Shown here in pieces: positions 15,420 through 24,847 of a DNA stretch of 53,083 nt. Position 1 is the first letter of the stretch, and each line of letters begins with the position of its first letter. The position numbers and the translations under genes were made by a program. The stretch is from the NCBI GenBank assembly GCA_947489195.1, contig CANLCT010000031.1, positions 1 to 53,083 on the forward strand, given 5' to 3'. Source of the stretch: an uncultured Aquimarina sp. Lineage in GTDB: Bacteria > Bacteroidota > Bacteroidia > Flavobacteriales > Flavobacteriaceae. Below the pieces are notes generated by a model, which saw only the letters and a list, made by a program, of their open reading frames with translations, was not told the origin of the DNA and ran no database searches.

Positions 15420-16997
15420 TTATGTTAATGAATGATTTTTCACTTCTCTATTTTTGGGTCTACCTACAATTCTAATATCTTTTTTGGTTGTCATGGATTT
15501 ATAAACATGAGCATAGGCATCTGTAAAAGTTTTTATTGTAAAATTTTCAAGTACTTTTTTTCTTGAGTTTTCCCCCATTAAGTTCCTTAATTTTTCATCC
15601 TTTAAAAGCTTTATTACTTTTTCACCAATATCCTCATGATCCTTAGGTTTACACACAAAACCTGTTGATTTATCTATAGCTTCTGTAACTCCACCTACAT
15701 CTGTCGAAACTACAGGCACTCCACAGCTCATAGATTCTATAACAGTATATGGAAAACCTTCAGAAATTGATGTTAGAATTGAAATATCACCTTCGGAATA
15801 AATTAAATGTGGCTGATCATGAAAGCCTGCTAAAACAAAATTGTCTTGTAATTCCATTTCAATAATTAACGCTTCGCATTTTTCAGTATATTCTGGAACA
15901 GCATCTTTATTTCCGTATATAATATATTTTACATTTGGAATTTCTCTTTTTACTACCGCACATGATTTAATCATTGTTAAAATATCCTTAAGCTCAAATA
16001 TTCTGGCAGCAGCAACTACTGTTGGCACATCTTGTAAATGTTTTGGTTTCGGTCTAGGTTTAAACTCATTATGATCTATACCATTATAAATAACTTCAAT
16101 TTTTGCTGGATCAGCACCATACATTACTTCCCATGTTTTGTTGAATTTATTTACAGATAAAATTTTATCTGCTTTGTAGTATACTAACCTTGTTATACAT
16201 TCTGAAAATTTTATTAATAAGTCCTTCAAAAAGTAAGAATAATCAGAAGCACTAATGGCTATTAAGCGCTCTCTTATATAAACTCCATGTTCTGTAACAA
16301 CAATAGGGGTATTATATTTATAATTTAAAATAAGTGCTGGTATTACTGGAAAACCTGATAATGTTATGTGCGAAATATCTTTTTTAGGTATATCTATTGA
16401 TATAGGAAGTAAAAAATGAAAAAACCATCTCATTCCTATAGTTATATCTTGCAATGATATATGTACTGTTTGTTGTTTTATTGAAAAATCATGTATAACA
16501 TCTTTAAATACTTGCCATACATGTTTATTCTTCATTGTGGTTTCATAATCATAATGTTGAAAAAACTGCCACATATCTTTAAAAACAGCATCGATTTCTG
16601 CTATTTGATAAGACTCATTTAAAACACTAACAACAAGTCTTTTAAAAATGGGAACAAATTTTTCAGCAATGACAGTATCACTCGTTTTTTCTTTTTTCTT
16701 AACTACCTTATAATACTCTTTACCGTAATGTATGTATGATTGTGGTTCTTCTAACGACCATAACGGAACTTGAATAATACTTTTTACATTATCACTCAAA
16801 TTATATTTTAGTTTGGTTTCAAAATTTCCATTAATGGAATATAATGTAAAATCAAAATCGTCTAATTTTTGGCATAAAGAATGTGCCCAAGTTGATACCC
16901 CTCCAGTATTATATGGATAAGTACCTTCCATAATTAATAGAACCTCTTTCTTTTTCTCAAAATGACTTTTCACTATTGTTGATATTTTGAATTTCAT
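15420..16997 (-). CDS. pelF: PelF-like GT4 glycosyltransferase
   Basis: A 525-residue cytosolic glycosyltransferase. The N-terminal sequence VLLIMEGTYPYNTGGVSTWAH (residues about 20-40) is the PelF signature. The GT4 nucleotide-sugar site appears as SEGFPYTVIESMSCGVPVV (about 412-430), where the EX7E motif is intact. PelF polymerises the Pel backbone from UDP-sugars together with PelD, PelE and PelG in Pseudomonas. The normal PelF length is about 507. It is the first gene of the minus-strand operon. About 200 bp of AT-rich sequence precede it, with no clear TAnnTTTG box. No PelD or cyclic-di-GMP binding protein accompanies it, so activation is probably different. Confidence 0.93.
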   Translation of the reverse strand: MKFKISTIVKSHFEKKKEVLLIMEGTYPYNTGGVSTWAHSLCQKLDDFDFTLYSINGNFETKLKYNLSDNVKSIIQVPLWSLEEPQSYIHYGKEYYKVVKKKEKTSDTVIAEKFVPIFKRLVVSVLNESYQIAEIDAVFKDMWQFFQHYDYETTMKNKHVWQVFKDVIHDFSIKQQTVHISLQDITIGMRWFFHFLLPISIDIPKKDISHITLSGFPVIPALILNYKYNTPIVVTEHGVYIRERLIAISASDYSYFLKDLLIKFSECITRLVYYKADKILSVNKFNKTWEVMYGADPAKIEVIYNGIDHNEFKPRPKPKHLQDVPTVVAAARIFELKDILTMIKSCAVVKREIPNVKYIIYGNKDAVPEYTEKCEALIIEMELQDNFVLAGFHDQPHLIYSEGDISILTSISEGFPYTVIESMSCGVPVVSTDVGGVTEAIDKSTGFVCKPKDHEDIGEKVIKLLKDEKLRNLMGENSRKKVLENFTIKTFTDAYAHVYKSMTTKKDIRIVGRPKNREVKNHSLT

Positions 16998-17199
16998 AAT
17001 CCAAAAATCGAAACTAACGTGTTCTAATCAAGCTTTAAAACAGGGATAGCATTAATAAAATAGATAAAAAACATAAATATCAGATAAAACAATTTAATTA
17101 AACTGTTCTTTTCTCTTTTAAATAATCAATAATAAACTTTAGAAAGAATCACATACAGAGTTATTTAGAGATAAAAGTACCTTTTATAACTATTTAATT

Positions 17200-20100
17200 T
17201 TACTTCTTTTTGTTTTCATTCACAAAAACTTTATGAAGTAATTCCTTAAATGTATCAAAATCGTAAGAGTATGAAAGCCCTACACCTTGAGTGTACCCTT
17301 CTGTTTCGCCTATTAATTGTTGAATATCGTTTTGCTTATTAAAAATTGTTGCTCTTAATGTTCCATCTTTATTTAAAAGGAAATCGATACGAACATCACC
17401 CACAACTACCGATTCATTTACCCCTCCAATAGGCACTCCGACTTTACCATTAATTAAAATTCGGTTACTAATTTGAGTGGTTACCGATACCCCAAAACGG
17501 TCTGAAATTTCTTGATCAGGATTCGTTCGATCACCCGTTACATAATCAAAACCAAAATCAAGTTTATCATCATCACTAGAAAATATACTACTCACCAAAC
17601 TTGATGCATGTTCTACTAAATTATCTGTAACAATAGAATTCCCTTCAATTAGTGCGTCACTATAAAAACTACCTTGTGTTACTAATGATAATGCTTGTCT
17701 TTCTTTTGTTACTCGGTCTGACAACACATAATCCAACTCACTCCTAACAATTGAACTTGTCTGCGGAAATTCAATATCAAAACTTAAGTCAGGTTTTAAT
17801 AACTCTCCTTGCAAAGTAGTTACTACTTCAACAGGTATTTTACGGTTTACAAATGAATTTTCTAACAAAATAGCTGGATTAGCGTTTGTTTTATATACTG
17901 CCGATAAATTTAATTTAGCAGCAGTAGGACTACCATCCCAACTAATACTTCCTCCTGTTTGCACATCAAACCGTTTAGTTAACAAACCTCCGTATTTAAA
18001 ATCATAGGTACCTTGATAAGCTACAAAATCCCCCCACATATTAAATTTACCATTCGTATTAATTTCAATTAGCAAAGTACCTGCTCCAGATCCTTTTAAG
18101 GTACTACCCGATTCTTTATCAACTACTACTTCAACTTCAGCATTTTTATTTAAGTCTAAATCAAACTGGAGTTCCAAACCTTTAACATCTTCAAAATATA
18201 CTTTTTCACCAAGGTTACGTGCTCTTTTTTCATCGGGAGTTACAAAATGAATAAAAGAATTATCACCTACCGATTCTGCATCACTTATTGGTATTTTAAA
18301 CTTTGTTCCTGGTTCACTCGATGCTTCAACCGCTATTAATAATTTATCTGTTTTTCCTGTAATGGTAGCACTTCCATTTATAAATGCCGTTCCATAATAC
18401 AAATCATTATCTGCTTCATTAGTATTTAAGGCCAATAAACGATCACTATTTAATTTTAAATCTAAATTCCAATCTTTAAATTTATTATGCGAAATAGCTC
18501 CATTTAGATAGCCTTTTGTACTAAATTGCGTATCGGTAAGTACGGTATTATTAAATGTAATTTCTTGCTTAGTTAAACTTATTTTTGAATTTTGCTCAAT
18601 ACCAAAATCTACATTTAAATATTGAAAACTCAATCCACCATCTTTTAAAAAGAGTGCTCCGTTGATATCTGGATTTTTATAATTACCTGTAATTTTTGCT
18701 TTCCCATTAACATTTCCTCTTAAATTAGATAAAACTATACCTCCTAATGGGCTAAATGGTTCTAATCTAAATTTTTTAAAATCAACATCTAAATCTATTT
18801 TTGGTTGTGCACCAGAAACGTCAATTTCACCTTTTAGTGATAGTGGAAATACTTCTTCTTGTTTTAAACTGGAATTAATTACATACTTTGTCAAATTTTC
18901 ATTTCCAATAATATTCATTACTAATTCTCCCAACGGAATTTCATTTAACACAAATTCAGAAACAGTAACATTAGATTCTGGATAATAAGCTCCATCTTTT
19001 TGTAAAATTGAAAGATTCCCATTTACTATACCTTTATATGATAAACTATCTATACTTGGCGTAATTTTAGCTAAATCAACTTCTGTAAATTTTATTTTAA
19101 AATCTTTATATGTTGAATCTTTTACCACGCCAGAAAAACCTATGCGTTCGTCTTTATGAACTAACTGAATAGAATCTGCTTTTATTTCATTAAAATTACG
19201 ATCGAATGTTACCAAGTGACTTTTATCATCTTGATAGTTTATATCCCATGTATTTCCTTTAATTTTTAAGTAAGATTTTTGAATTCCAATAACAGATTTT
19301 TCTTTATCATCAATAGTATGAAACAAATTCAAATCAAAAATATCTTTAGCCTTTTTACCTCCTTTAAAAGCTGATCTTACATAAAGGGTATCATTAAGAC
19401 TTACATTTAATAGACTAAAATCGGTAATAGGATAACGTTTACTATTTAAACGATCTACTGTTATATATGCGTTATATAATGGGTTGGAATTATCGACTTC
19501 AAAATTAAATTGTTCAATACTATTTTTTAAAGCTTTTATTTGAGGTGACTTAAAATCTAATTTAAATTCAGAAACATTATTTGAAACTTTTCCATTTATA
19601 AAAGTATTGGGCGCAAAACTAACATCTGGAAAAAAAACATCGACAATTTTATTATAAATTTTAAAATCAAAAGCTATAAATTCTGGCTCACCAACAAATT
19701 CAATAGGTTTTTTGTTGTATAAACTAATTAGCGAATTTTTAAATAAACGCTTAACATTTTTGAATTTAAACTTTCCTTGTATTTTTCCTTGAACAATATC
19801 TGGACTATTCATTGTTATTGTCCTGATATTCTCTTTATTAAAAGAAGAAGTTATTTTAAAGTCTTTAAACTTATAAGCATCATTTTGATTTTTATAATAA
19901 GTGTTTTTAAATGAAATGGTTCCAAAGGCATTATCAACAGTAGTTCCTTTCAATTTTGCAGTAACATTACCACTAAAAAACGAAAGACTATCTCGCTTAA
20001 ACAGGTTTAAAGCATTAAAATCAATTTTAGCTACATTAGCCGAAAAGTCATAATCGTTTTGTTCTTCATTTATATTAACTAATCCATTAAAAATTAGCTG

Positions 20101-21582
20101 AAGATTAGGGTCATTAGCTATAATTTTACCATCAAAAAGCGGATCTTTTAACTCTCCAATAACAGCAATATCAGAATAAGTATAGCCTTTATATTCTAAT
20201 TTCGAGAATGTTCCTTCGAGGCTTGTATCTAAATTTTTAAGAAAAAACCCTTTCCCATTAACATCTACATTAAACGATGTTACCCCTAAATTTTTATTTT
20301 TCAAATAAGTTCCTAAATCAAAATTAGTTACGTCTAAATTACCCTGGTAAGTTGATTTTGAAGGAGTAAGCAAATGATCCATTAAAAGTACAACATTGGC
20401 TTCACCTAATTTATTTTTAATTCCGCCATTTAAATCTACACTTTTAGGTGTAACTTTTACGTCCCCATCAATAGTTACCTTACCTAAAGCATCTAATTGC
20501 TTAGGTAATCTTGTTCCTAATACATTTGGAAGTAAATCACTTAAATCTCTTTTAGAACTTGTCAATTCTTTAAGATTTCCAGACATACTAAAATCTTCAA
20601 TTAGATTTTTAGACATTGAATTTCTTAAATGTAAATTCCCTACAACAATAGATTCTGTTAAACCTTTTAAATGAAGTTGATTTAATTTGAAATTATTTAA
20701 TGTCCCTTCAAATTCAGAGGTTACAGTTATAAATCTATTTCTTCCAAATTCATTATAAAAATATCTCAAATCGGTTGTTGAAACCTTACTTTTACTTATA
20801 GATGCTTTTAATTTTACCAAATTATTAAAGTCTTCCATGTCTCCTGGACTGTAGGTAAACAATATATCGCCTTTAATATTAGATTTTTTATCTGATTGTA
20901 AGCTTACGTTTTTAAAATCAATTACTCCTGTAGATAACTCCATAGAAGTAGACAGGTTAGTAACATTAATCGCATTGTTATATGTAAATGAAAGTTGATC
21001 TGAATGTACACCAACGGTTGTCCCTTTAACCGATAAGTCAGTACCACTAAAATTTATATCTTTTATAAAAACTATAGGTGCTTCTTTTATTTTTTCGGAA
21101 TAATATTCATATCGCCCATTTTTTATGTTAACTGAATTAGTCATTAATAAAAAAGGGGGGGTAACTTTTTTGTTTGAAATGAATTTTTTTAGAAAAACCC
21201 TAAAATTATCAACATTATCCTCCTTATAAGTTTTCATTTTTACATGAACATCTTCTAAAAAAGCATTTGTTAACTTCCCATTCCCTTGTATCAAATCCGA
21301 AAAATTAACAATTGATGTTTCAAATTGTCCTATAGTAATTAAAGTATCTTGATGATGATCTTTTATAAAAAGTTCATTTAATTCAATATTTCCTGTGTAA
21401 CCAATACCAATTCCTTTAATTTTGATATCTGTATTGTATTTTTCATTTACAGAAGTAGTTACTTTTTGTGCTAACCAAGTTTGTACTTTAGGCAATGAAA
21501 ACAAGACAATTAACATTACAAAAAATAGCAAAATAATAGCTATAGTACGAAACAGTATGTTAGTAAGTTTTTTGATTAGCAA
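17200..21582 (-). CDS. tamB: TamB-like translocation/assembly protein (DUF490)
   Basis: A 1460-residue AsmA/TamB family protein with an N-terminal single TM anchor (residues about 7-30). A very long beta-helical periplasmic body follows, ending in the C-terminal DUF490 domain (around 1010-1450), for example GTYDFKYGGLLTKRFDVQTGGSISWDGSPTAAKLNLSAVYKT and the end segment LRATIFNKQNDIQQLIGETEGYTQGVGLSYSYDFDTF. Family members form a bridge-like groove between the membranes and are implicated in lipid transport and outer-membrane protein biogenesis. The length is usual for Bacteroidota. It is divergent from tsaD, with 65 bp between starts, an arrangement common in this group. Confidence 0.92.
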   Translation of the reverse strand: MLIKKLTNILFRTIAIILLFFVMLIVLFSLPKVQTWLAQKVTTSVNEKYNTDIKIKGIGIGYTGNIELNELFIKDHHQDTLITIGQFETSIVNFSDLIQGNGKLTNAFLEDVHVKMKTYKEDNVDNFRVFLKKFISNKKVTPPFLLMTNSVNIKNGRYEYYSEKIKEAPIVFIKDINFSGTDLSVKGTTVGVHSDQLSFTYNNAINVTNLSTSMELSTGVIDFKNVSLQSDKKSNIKGDILFTYSPGDMEDFNNLVKLKASISKSKVSTTDLRYFYNEFGRNRFITVTSEFEGTLNNFKLNQLHLKGLTESIVVGNLHLRNSMSKNLIEDFSMSGNLKELTSSKRDLSDLLPNVLGTRLPKQLDALGKVTIDGDVKVTPKSVDLNGGIKNKLGEANVVLLMDHLLTPSKSTYQGNLDVTNFDLGTYLKNKNLGVTSFNVDVNGKGFFLKNLDTSLEGTFSKLEYKGYTYSDIAVIGELKDPLFDGKIIANDPNLQLIFNGLVNINEEQNDYDFSANVAKIDFNALNLFKRDSLSFFSGNVTAKLKGTTVDNAFGTISFKNTYYKNQNDAYKFKDFKITSSFNKENIRTITMNSPDIVQGKIQGKFKFKNVKRLFKNSLISLYNKKPIEFVGEPEFIAFDFKIYNKIVDVFFPDVSFAPNTFINGKVSNNVSEFKLDFKSPQIKALKNSIEQFNFEVDNSNPLYNAYITVDRLNSKRYPITDFSLLNVSLNDTLYVRSAFKGGKKAKDIFDLNLFHTIDDKEKSVIGIQKSYLKIKGNTWDINYQDDKSHLVTFDRNFNEIKADSIQLVHKDERIGFSGVVKDSTYKDFKIKFTEVDLAKITPSIDSLSYKGIVNGNLSILQKDGAYYPESNVTVSEFVLNEIPLGELVMNIIGNENLTKYVINSSLKQEEVFPLSLKGEIDVSGAQPKIDLDVDFKKFRLEPFSPLGGIVLSNLRGNVNGKAKITGNYKNPDINGALFLKDGGLSFQYLNVDFGIEQNSKISLTKQEITFNNTVLTDTQFSTKGYLNGAISHNKFKDWNLDLKLNSDRLLALNTNEADNDLYYGTAFINGSATITGKTDKLLIAVEASSEPGTKFKIPISDAESVGDNSFIHFVTPDEKRARNLGEKVYFEDVKGLELQFDLDLNKNAEVEVVVDKESGSTLKGSGAGTLLIEINTNGKFNMWGDFVAYQGTYDFKYGGLLTKRFDVQTGGSISWDGSPTAAKLNLSAVYKTNANPAILLENSFVNRKIPVEVVTTLQGELLKPDLSFDIEFPQTSSIVRSELDYVLSDRVTKERQALSLVTQGSFYSDALIEGNSIVTDNLVEHASSLVSSIFSSDDDKLDFGFDYVTGDRTNPDQEISDRFGVSVTTQISNRILINGKVGVPIGGVNESVVVGDVRIDFLLNKDGTLRATIFNKQNDIQQLIGETEGYTQGVGLSYSYDFDTFKELLHKVFVNENKKK

Positions 21583-21589
21583 TTAATTT

Positions 21590-21597
21590 TAACTTTG
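21590..21597 (+). promoter_or_regulatory. Probable -7 element of the tsaD-rsmE operon
   Basis: TAACTTTG fits TAnnTTTG and lies 50 bp before the tsaD ATG. A TTTG at 21571-21574 is a possible -33 partner, but its spacing of 15 bases is shorter than the usual ~19. Confidence 0.4.
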
Positions 21598-21647
21598 TGA
21601 TGTAATTTTAGAACAATATTAACAATTTCTATGCCCTTTTCCTCTTA

Positions 21648-22670
21648 ATGGACACACAAAATATTTATATACTCGCTATTGAATCCAGTTGCGATGATAC
21701 TGCTGCTGCTGTATTAAAAAATGACGTGGTTTTAGCCAATATTGTTGCAACTCAAAAAATACATGAAGCTTATGGCGGAGTTGTTCCTGAATTAGCATCA
21801 AGAGCACACCAACAAAACATAGTTCCTGTTATTGATCAAGCGCTAAAAAAAGCAGGTATTACAAAAGAACAACTTCATGGAATAGCATTTACTAAAGGTC
21901 CTGGTTTAATGGGTTCTTTACTTGTTGGTGTTTCTTTTGCAAAATCATTAGCAATGGCATTAAATATTCCTTTATTGGATATAGATCATATGCAAGGGCA
22001 TTTATTAGCCCATTTTATAGATGGAGCTAGTACAAAAAAGCCTACATTTCCTTTTTTAGGAATTACAATTAGTGGTGGCCATACACAAATAGTTAAAATT
22101 ACTGATCATTTTCAAATGGAAGTAATTGGACAAACCATTGATGATGCTATTGGAGAGGCTTTTGATAAAAGTGCAAAAACCTTAGGTTTACCCTACCCTG
22201 GTGGTCCACTAATTGACAAGTATGCACAATTAGGAAACCCTAAAGCTTTTATTTTTTCTAAACCTCGAGTAGCTGATTTAAATTTTAGTTTTAGTGGATT
22301 TAAAACTGCTGTACTTTATTTTGTTCAAAAACAGACTAAAGAAAATCCTAATTTTGTACAAGAAAACCTTTATGACATTTGTGCTTCAATTCAATATACC
22401 TTAACTGAAATTATATTTGATAAAATAAAAAAAGCGGTAAAACAAACAGGAATAACAACTATAGCTATTGGCGGAGGTGTTTCTGCTAATTCTGGTATTA
22501 GAAATATGCTGCTTAATGCAGAAAAAAAGCACCAGTGGCAGGTGCATATCCCTAAATTTGAATATACTACAGATAATGCAGCTATGATTGGTATTGTTGG
22601 CTATTTTAAATATCTAAAAAAAGAATATGCTGACTTAAGTATTACTGCTTCAGCTAGAACAAAATTTTAA
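21648..22670 (+). CDS. tsaD: tRNA N6-adenosine threonylcarbamoyltransferase TsaD
   Basis: A 340-residue ASKHA-fold enzyme that transfers the threonylcarbamoyl group from TC-AMP to A37 of ANN-decoding tRNAs, together with TsaB and TsaE. It opens with the Kae1/TsaD signature ILAIESSCDDTAAAVL. The metal-binding HMQGH is at about residues 113-117. ISGGHTQIV, YPGGP and the C-terminal IAIGGGVSANSGIR are also present. The length is typical. It is divergent from tamB, with rsmE two bases downstream. Confidence 0.98.
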   Translation: MDTQNIYILAIESSCDDTAAAVLKNDVVLANIVATQKIHEAYGGVVPELASRAHQQNIVPVIDQALKKAGITKEQLHGIAFTKGPGLMGSLLVGVSFAKSLAMALNIPLLDIDHMQGHLLAHFIDGASTKKPTFPFLGITISGGHTQIVKITDHFQMEVIGQTIDDAIGEAFDKSAKTLGLPYPGGPLIDKYAQLGNPKAFIFSKPRVADLNFSFSGFKTAVLYFVQKQTKENPNFVQENLYDICASIQYTLTEIIFDKIKKAVKQTGITTIAIGGGVSANSGIRNMLLNAEKKHQWQVHIPKFEYTTDNAAMIGIVGYFKYLKKEYADLSITASARTKF

Positions 22671-22672
22671 CT

Positions 22673-23383
22673 ATGCAATTATTTTTCAATTCCAACATTT
22701 CTTCTGAAGATACCGAAATTCAATTTTCAAAAGAGGAAAGTAGACATATTGTAAAAGTATTACGTAAAACAATAGACGATGAATTATTTATTACCAACGG
22801 CAAAGGCTATTTGTTTAAAGCAAAAATAACATTGGCTGGTATAAATAAATGTTTAGCTAATATTATAGAAACTGAATATCAAGAAAAAGAAAAATACCAC
22901 ATTCATTTAGCTGTTGCTCCTACAAAAATGAATGACCGATATGAATGGTTTTTAGAAAAAGCTACTGAAATTGGCATACAAGAAATTACACCCATTATTT
23001 GTGATCATAGTGAGCGAAAAACTATAAAATTAGATCGTTTTCAAAAAATAATTCAAAGTGCTACAAAACAATCTTTACGCTATCATACGCCTAAATTAAA
23101 CCAAGCAATTTTATTTAAAGAATTTATTAAAAATCATAAAGGTGAAACCTGTTTAATTGCACATTGCGAAGAAACTAAACGCCAGAGTTTAAAACATATT
23201 CTGTCCAATACTAAAAGTATGAATTTTACCCTACTCATTGGTCCCGAAGGTGATTTTTCTACTAAAGAGATCAATCTTGCTTTAGCAAATAACTATCAAC
23301 CCGTAACTTTAGGCAATACCCGATTACGAACCGAAACTGCTGCAGTTGTTGCAACTCATAGTATTGTTTATAGTCTTGATTAA
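22673..23383 (+). CDS. rsmE: 16S rRNA m3U1498 methyltransferase RsmE
   Basis: A 236-residue SPOUT-class methyltransferase. The N-terminal PUA-like region has EESRHIVKVLRKTIDDELFITNGKG. The C-terminal trefoil-knot SAM site has LLIGPEGDFSTKEI (around 188-201) and TLGNTRLRTETAAVVA (around 212-227), both diagnostic of RsmE. It methylates uracil 1498 of 16S rRNA after assembly of the small subunit. It starts two bases after the tsaD stop, so the two are co-transcribed, and a hairpin terminator follows. Confidence 0.96.
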   Translation: MQLFFNSNISSEDTEIQFSKEESRHIVKVLRKTIDDELFITNGKGYLFKAKITLAGINKCLANIIETEYQEKEKYHIHLAVAPTKMNDRYEWFLEKATEIGIQEITPIICDHSERKTIKLDRFQKIIQSATKQSLRYHTPKLNQAILFKEFIKNHKGETCLIAHCEETKRQSLKHILSNTKSMNFTLLIGPEGDFSTKEINLALANNYQPVTLGNTRLRTETAAVVATHSIVYSLD

Positions 23384-23402
23384 AAAATAAGTGACAAAAA
23401 TT

Positions 23403-23438
23403 AAAAAGCTATTACAACAAATGTTATAATAGCTTTTC
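23403..23438. terminator. Bidirectional terminator between rsmE and yceI
   Basis: AAAAGCTATTA ... TATAATAGCTTTT forms a hairpin between two convergent genes, with A- and T-runs suited to both directions. Confidence 0.65.
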
Positions 23439-23477
23439 TTCTACACTAATTTAAATCTGTAAAAACCGATTTAATTT

Positions 23478-24053
23478 TTAAAATTTTAAATCAACCAAAA
23501 TATCGAACTCATCGTAAATCGCTTTATCCTTTAAGCCATCAAAAAAGCTAGCTGATCCGTATTTTACGTTATATTCAGTTCTATCAATTTTTAAAGAAGC
23601 TGTTGCTTTACTTCCGTAAACAGAAAAATCAAAAGTTACAGGTTTAGTAATCCCTTTAACAGTTAAATCCCCAACAATTTCGTATGTATTCTTGCCTTTA
23701 GGAGTCACTGTTTTAAAAGTTAATGTTGATGTTGAAAATTTTTCAACTCCAAAAAAATCATCTGACTTTAAATGACCTTCCAACTTCCCTTTATATTCCC
23801 CTTCTAAATCAGTAGATACCAAACTTGTCATATCAATTACAAATGACCCTCCAACTAACTTTTCTCCTTCAAATTCTAATGCTCCAGATTTTACTGCAAT
23901 AGTCCCTTCATGAAAACCAGTTACTTTATAGCCTTTCCACTCTACTTTACTCTCCGCTGTATTAATTTCTTTTTTTTCTCCATCAATACTTGTAAACGAC
24001 ATAGCAAAAACAGCCATTAACACTACACTTAGTTTTTTAAATACATTTTTCAT
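23478..24053 (-). CDS. YceI family lipocalin-like protein
   Basis: A 191-residue exported protein with a signal peptide ending near residue 25 (VLMAVFAMSFTSIDG). The YceI pattern is clear: AESKVEWKGYKVTGFHEGTIAVKSGALEFEGEKLVGGSFVIDMTSL, HLKSDDFFGVEKFSTSTLTF, VGDLTVKGITKPVTFDFSV and LKIDRTEYNVKYGS. The family folds as a lipocalin barrel that binds isoprenoid or other lipophilic molecules in the periplasm; the ligand here is unknown. The Crp/Fnr gene ends 87 bp upstream on the same strand. In Flavobacteria a small Crp/Fnr regulator next to a yceI gene is a frequent pairing, so regulation by the neighbour is plausible. Confidence 0.93.
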   Translation of the reverse strand: MKNVFKKLSVVLMAVFAMSFTSIDGEKKEINTAESKVEWKGYKVTGFHEGTIAVKSGALEFEGEKLVGGSFVIDMTSLVSTDLEGEYKGKLEGHLKSDDFFGVEKFSTSTLTFKTVTPKGKNTYEIVGDLTVKGITKPVTFDFSVYGSKATASLKIDRTEYNVKYGSASFFDGLKDKAIYDEFDILVDLKF

Positions 24054-24140
24054 AATTTGTGTTTTTAATATTATTTATGCAAATATTACCATTTCTTAGA
24101 CTCCAAAAAATAAACTAGTTTACAAAAAAGATCAATTTTG

Positions 24141-24731
24141 TTATTCTTTTTTTTCATAGATCAGTTCTTTTTTTAATTTGCTCAAAAATTCTTTAGTAAT
24201 GCCTAAATAAGAAGCTACCATATATTGCGAAACACGTAGTTCAATATTTGGATATTCTTTACAAAAAATCAAGTACCTTTCTTTAGCGCTTAAGCTTAAA
24301 TTACGAACAATCCGTTTTTGTGATGTTACTAATGCCTTTTCCAGTATTTTTCTAAAAAAACGATCAAGTTTTGGAATTTTATCACACAATGCTTCACGAG
24401 TAACGTAATTAAATTGAAATACCTCTGTCGCTTCAATACATTGAATATTATAATCTGCAGAAGATTTTGATATAAAACTACCTAAGTCGGAACACCACCA
24501 ATCAGCTTCGGAAAACAACACAATATGTTCATTCCCTTTTTTATCTGTATAAAATGTTTTAGTACAACCCGAAATTATAAAATTATTATAGTAACAAACA
24601 TCTCCTTGTTCCACTAAATATTCTCCCTTTAAATATTTTCTATAATTAATTTTAGTTAGTAGAAAATCTTTTTCTTTAGTTGTTAATTGAACATATTTTT
24701 CTATGTTTTGTAGTATCGTTTCTTCCATCAT
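24141..24731 (-). CDS. Crp/Fnr family transcriptional regulator
   Basis: A 196-residue protein. Residues about 20-110 form a cyclic-nucleotide-binding-like beta roll (KGEYLVEQGDVCYYNNFIISGCTKTFYTDKKGNEHIVLF). A long helix follows, then a shortened HTH (VSQYMVASYLGITKEFLSKLKKEL) at 165-190. It has no Fnr-type N-terminal Cys cluster, and the cNMP phosphate-binding Arg/Ser pattern is not obvious, so the ligand is unknown. This short form is common in Bacteroidota. It starts with ATG ATG, and either may be used. The likely target is the adjacent yceI, by position only. Confidence 0.85.
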   Translation of the reverse strand: MMEETILQNIEKYVQLTTKEKDFLLTKINYRKYLKGEYLVEQGDVCYYNNFIISGCTKTFYTDKKGNEHIVLFSEADWWCSDLGSFISKSSADYNIQCIEATEVFQFNYVTREALCDKIPKLDRFFRKILEKALVTSQKRIVRNLSLSAKERYLIFCKEYPNIELRVSQYMVASYLGITKEFLSKLKKELIYEKKE

Positions 24732-24794
24732 TTAAAATAATTAGAACTCAAATTCCAAATTTCTTATTAGTAAAATTAATAAATACTTGAAAAC

Positions 24795-24824
24795 AAAAAA
24801 GCCTCAAAAAATTGAGGCTTTTTA
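24795..24824 (-). terminator. Intrinsic terminator after the GH5 gene
   Basis: AAAAAAGCCTCAA, loop, TTGAGGCTTTTT: a strong symmetrical hairpin between the GH5 stop and the Crp/Fnr start. Confidence 0.8.
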
Positions 24825-24847
24825 CTTATTAAATAATTAATTAATAA

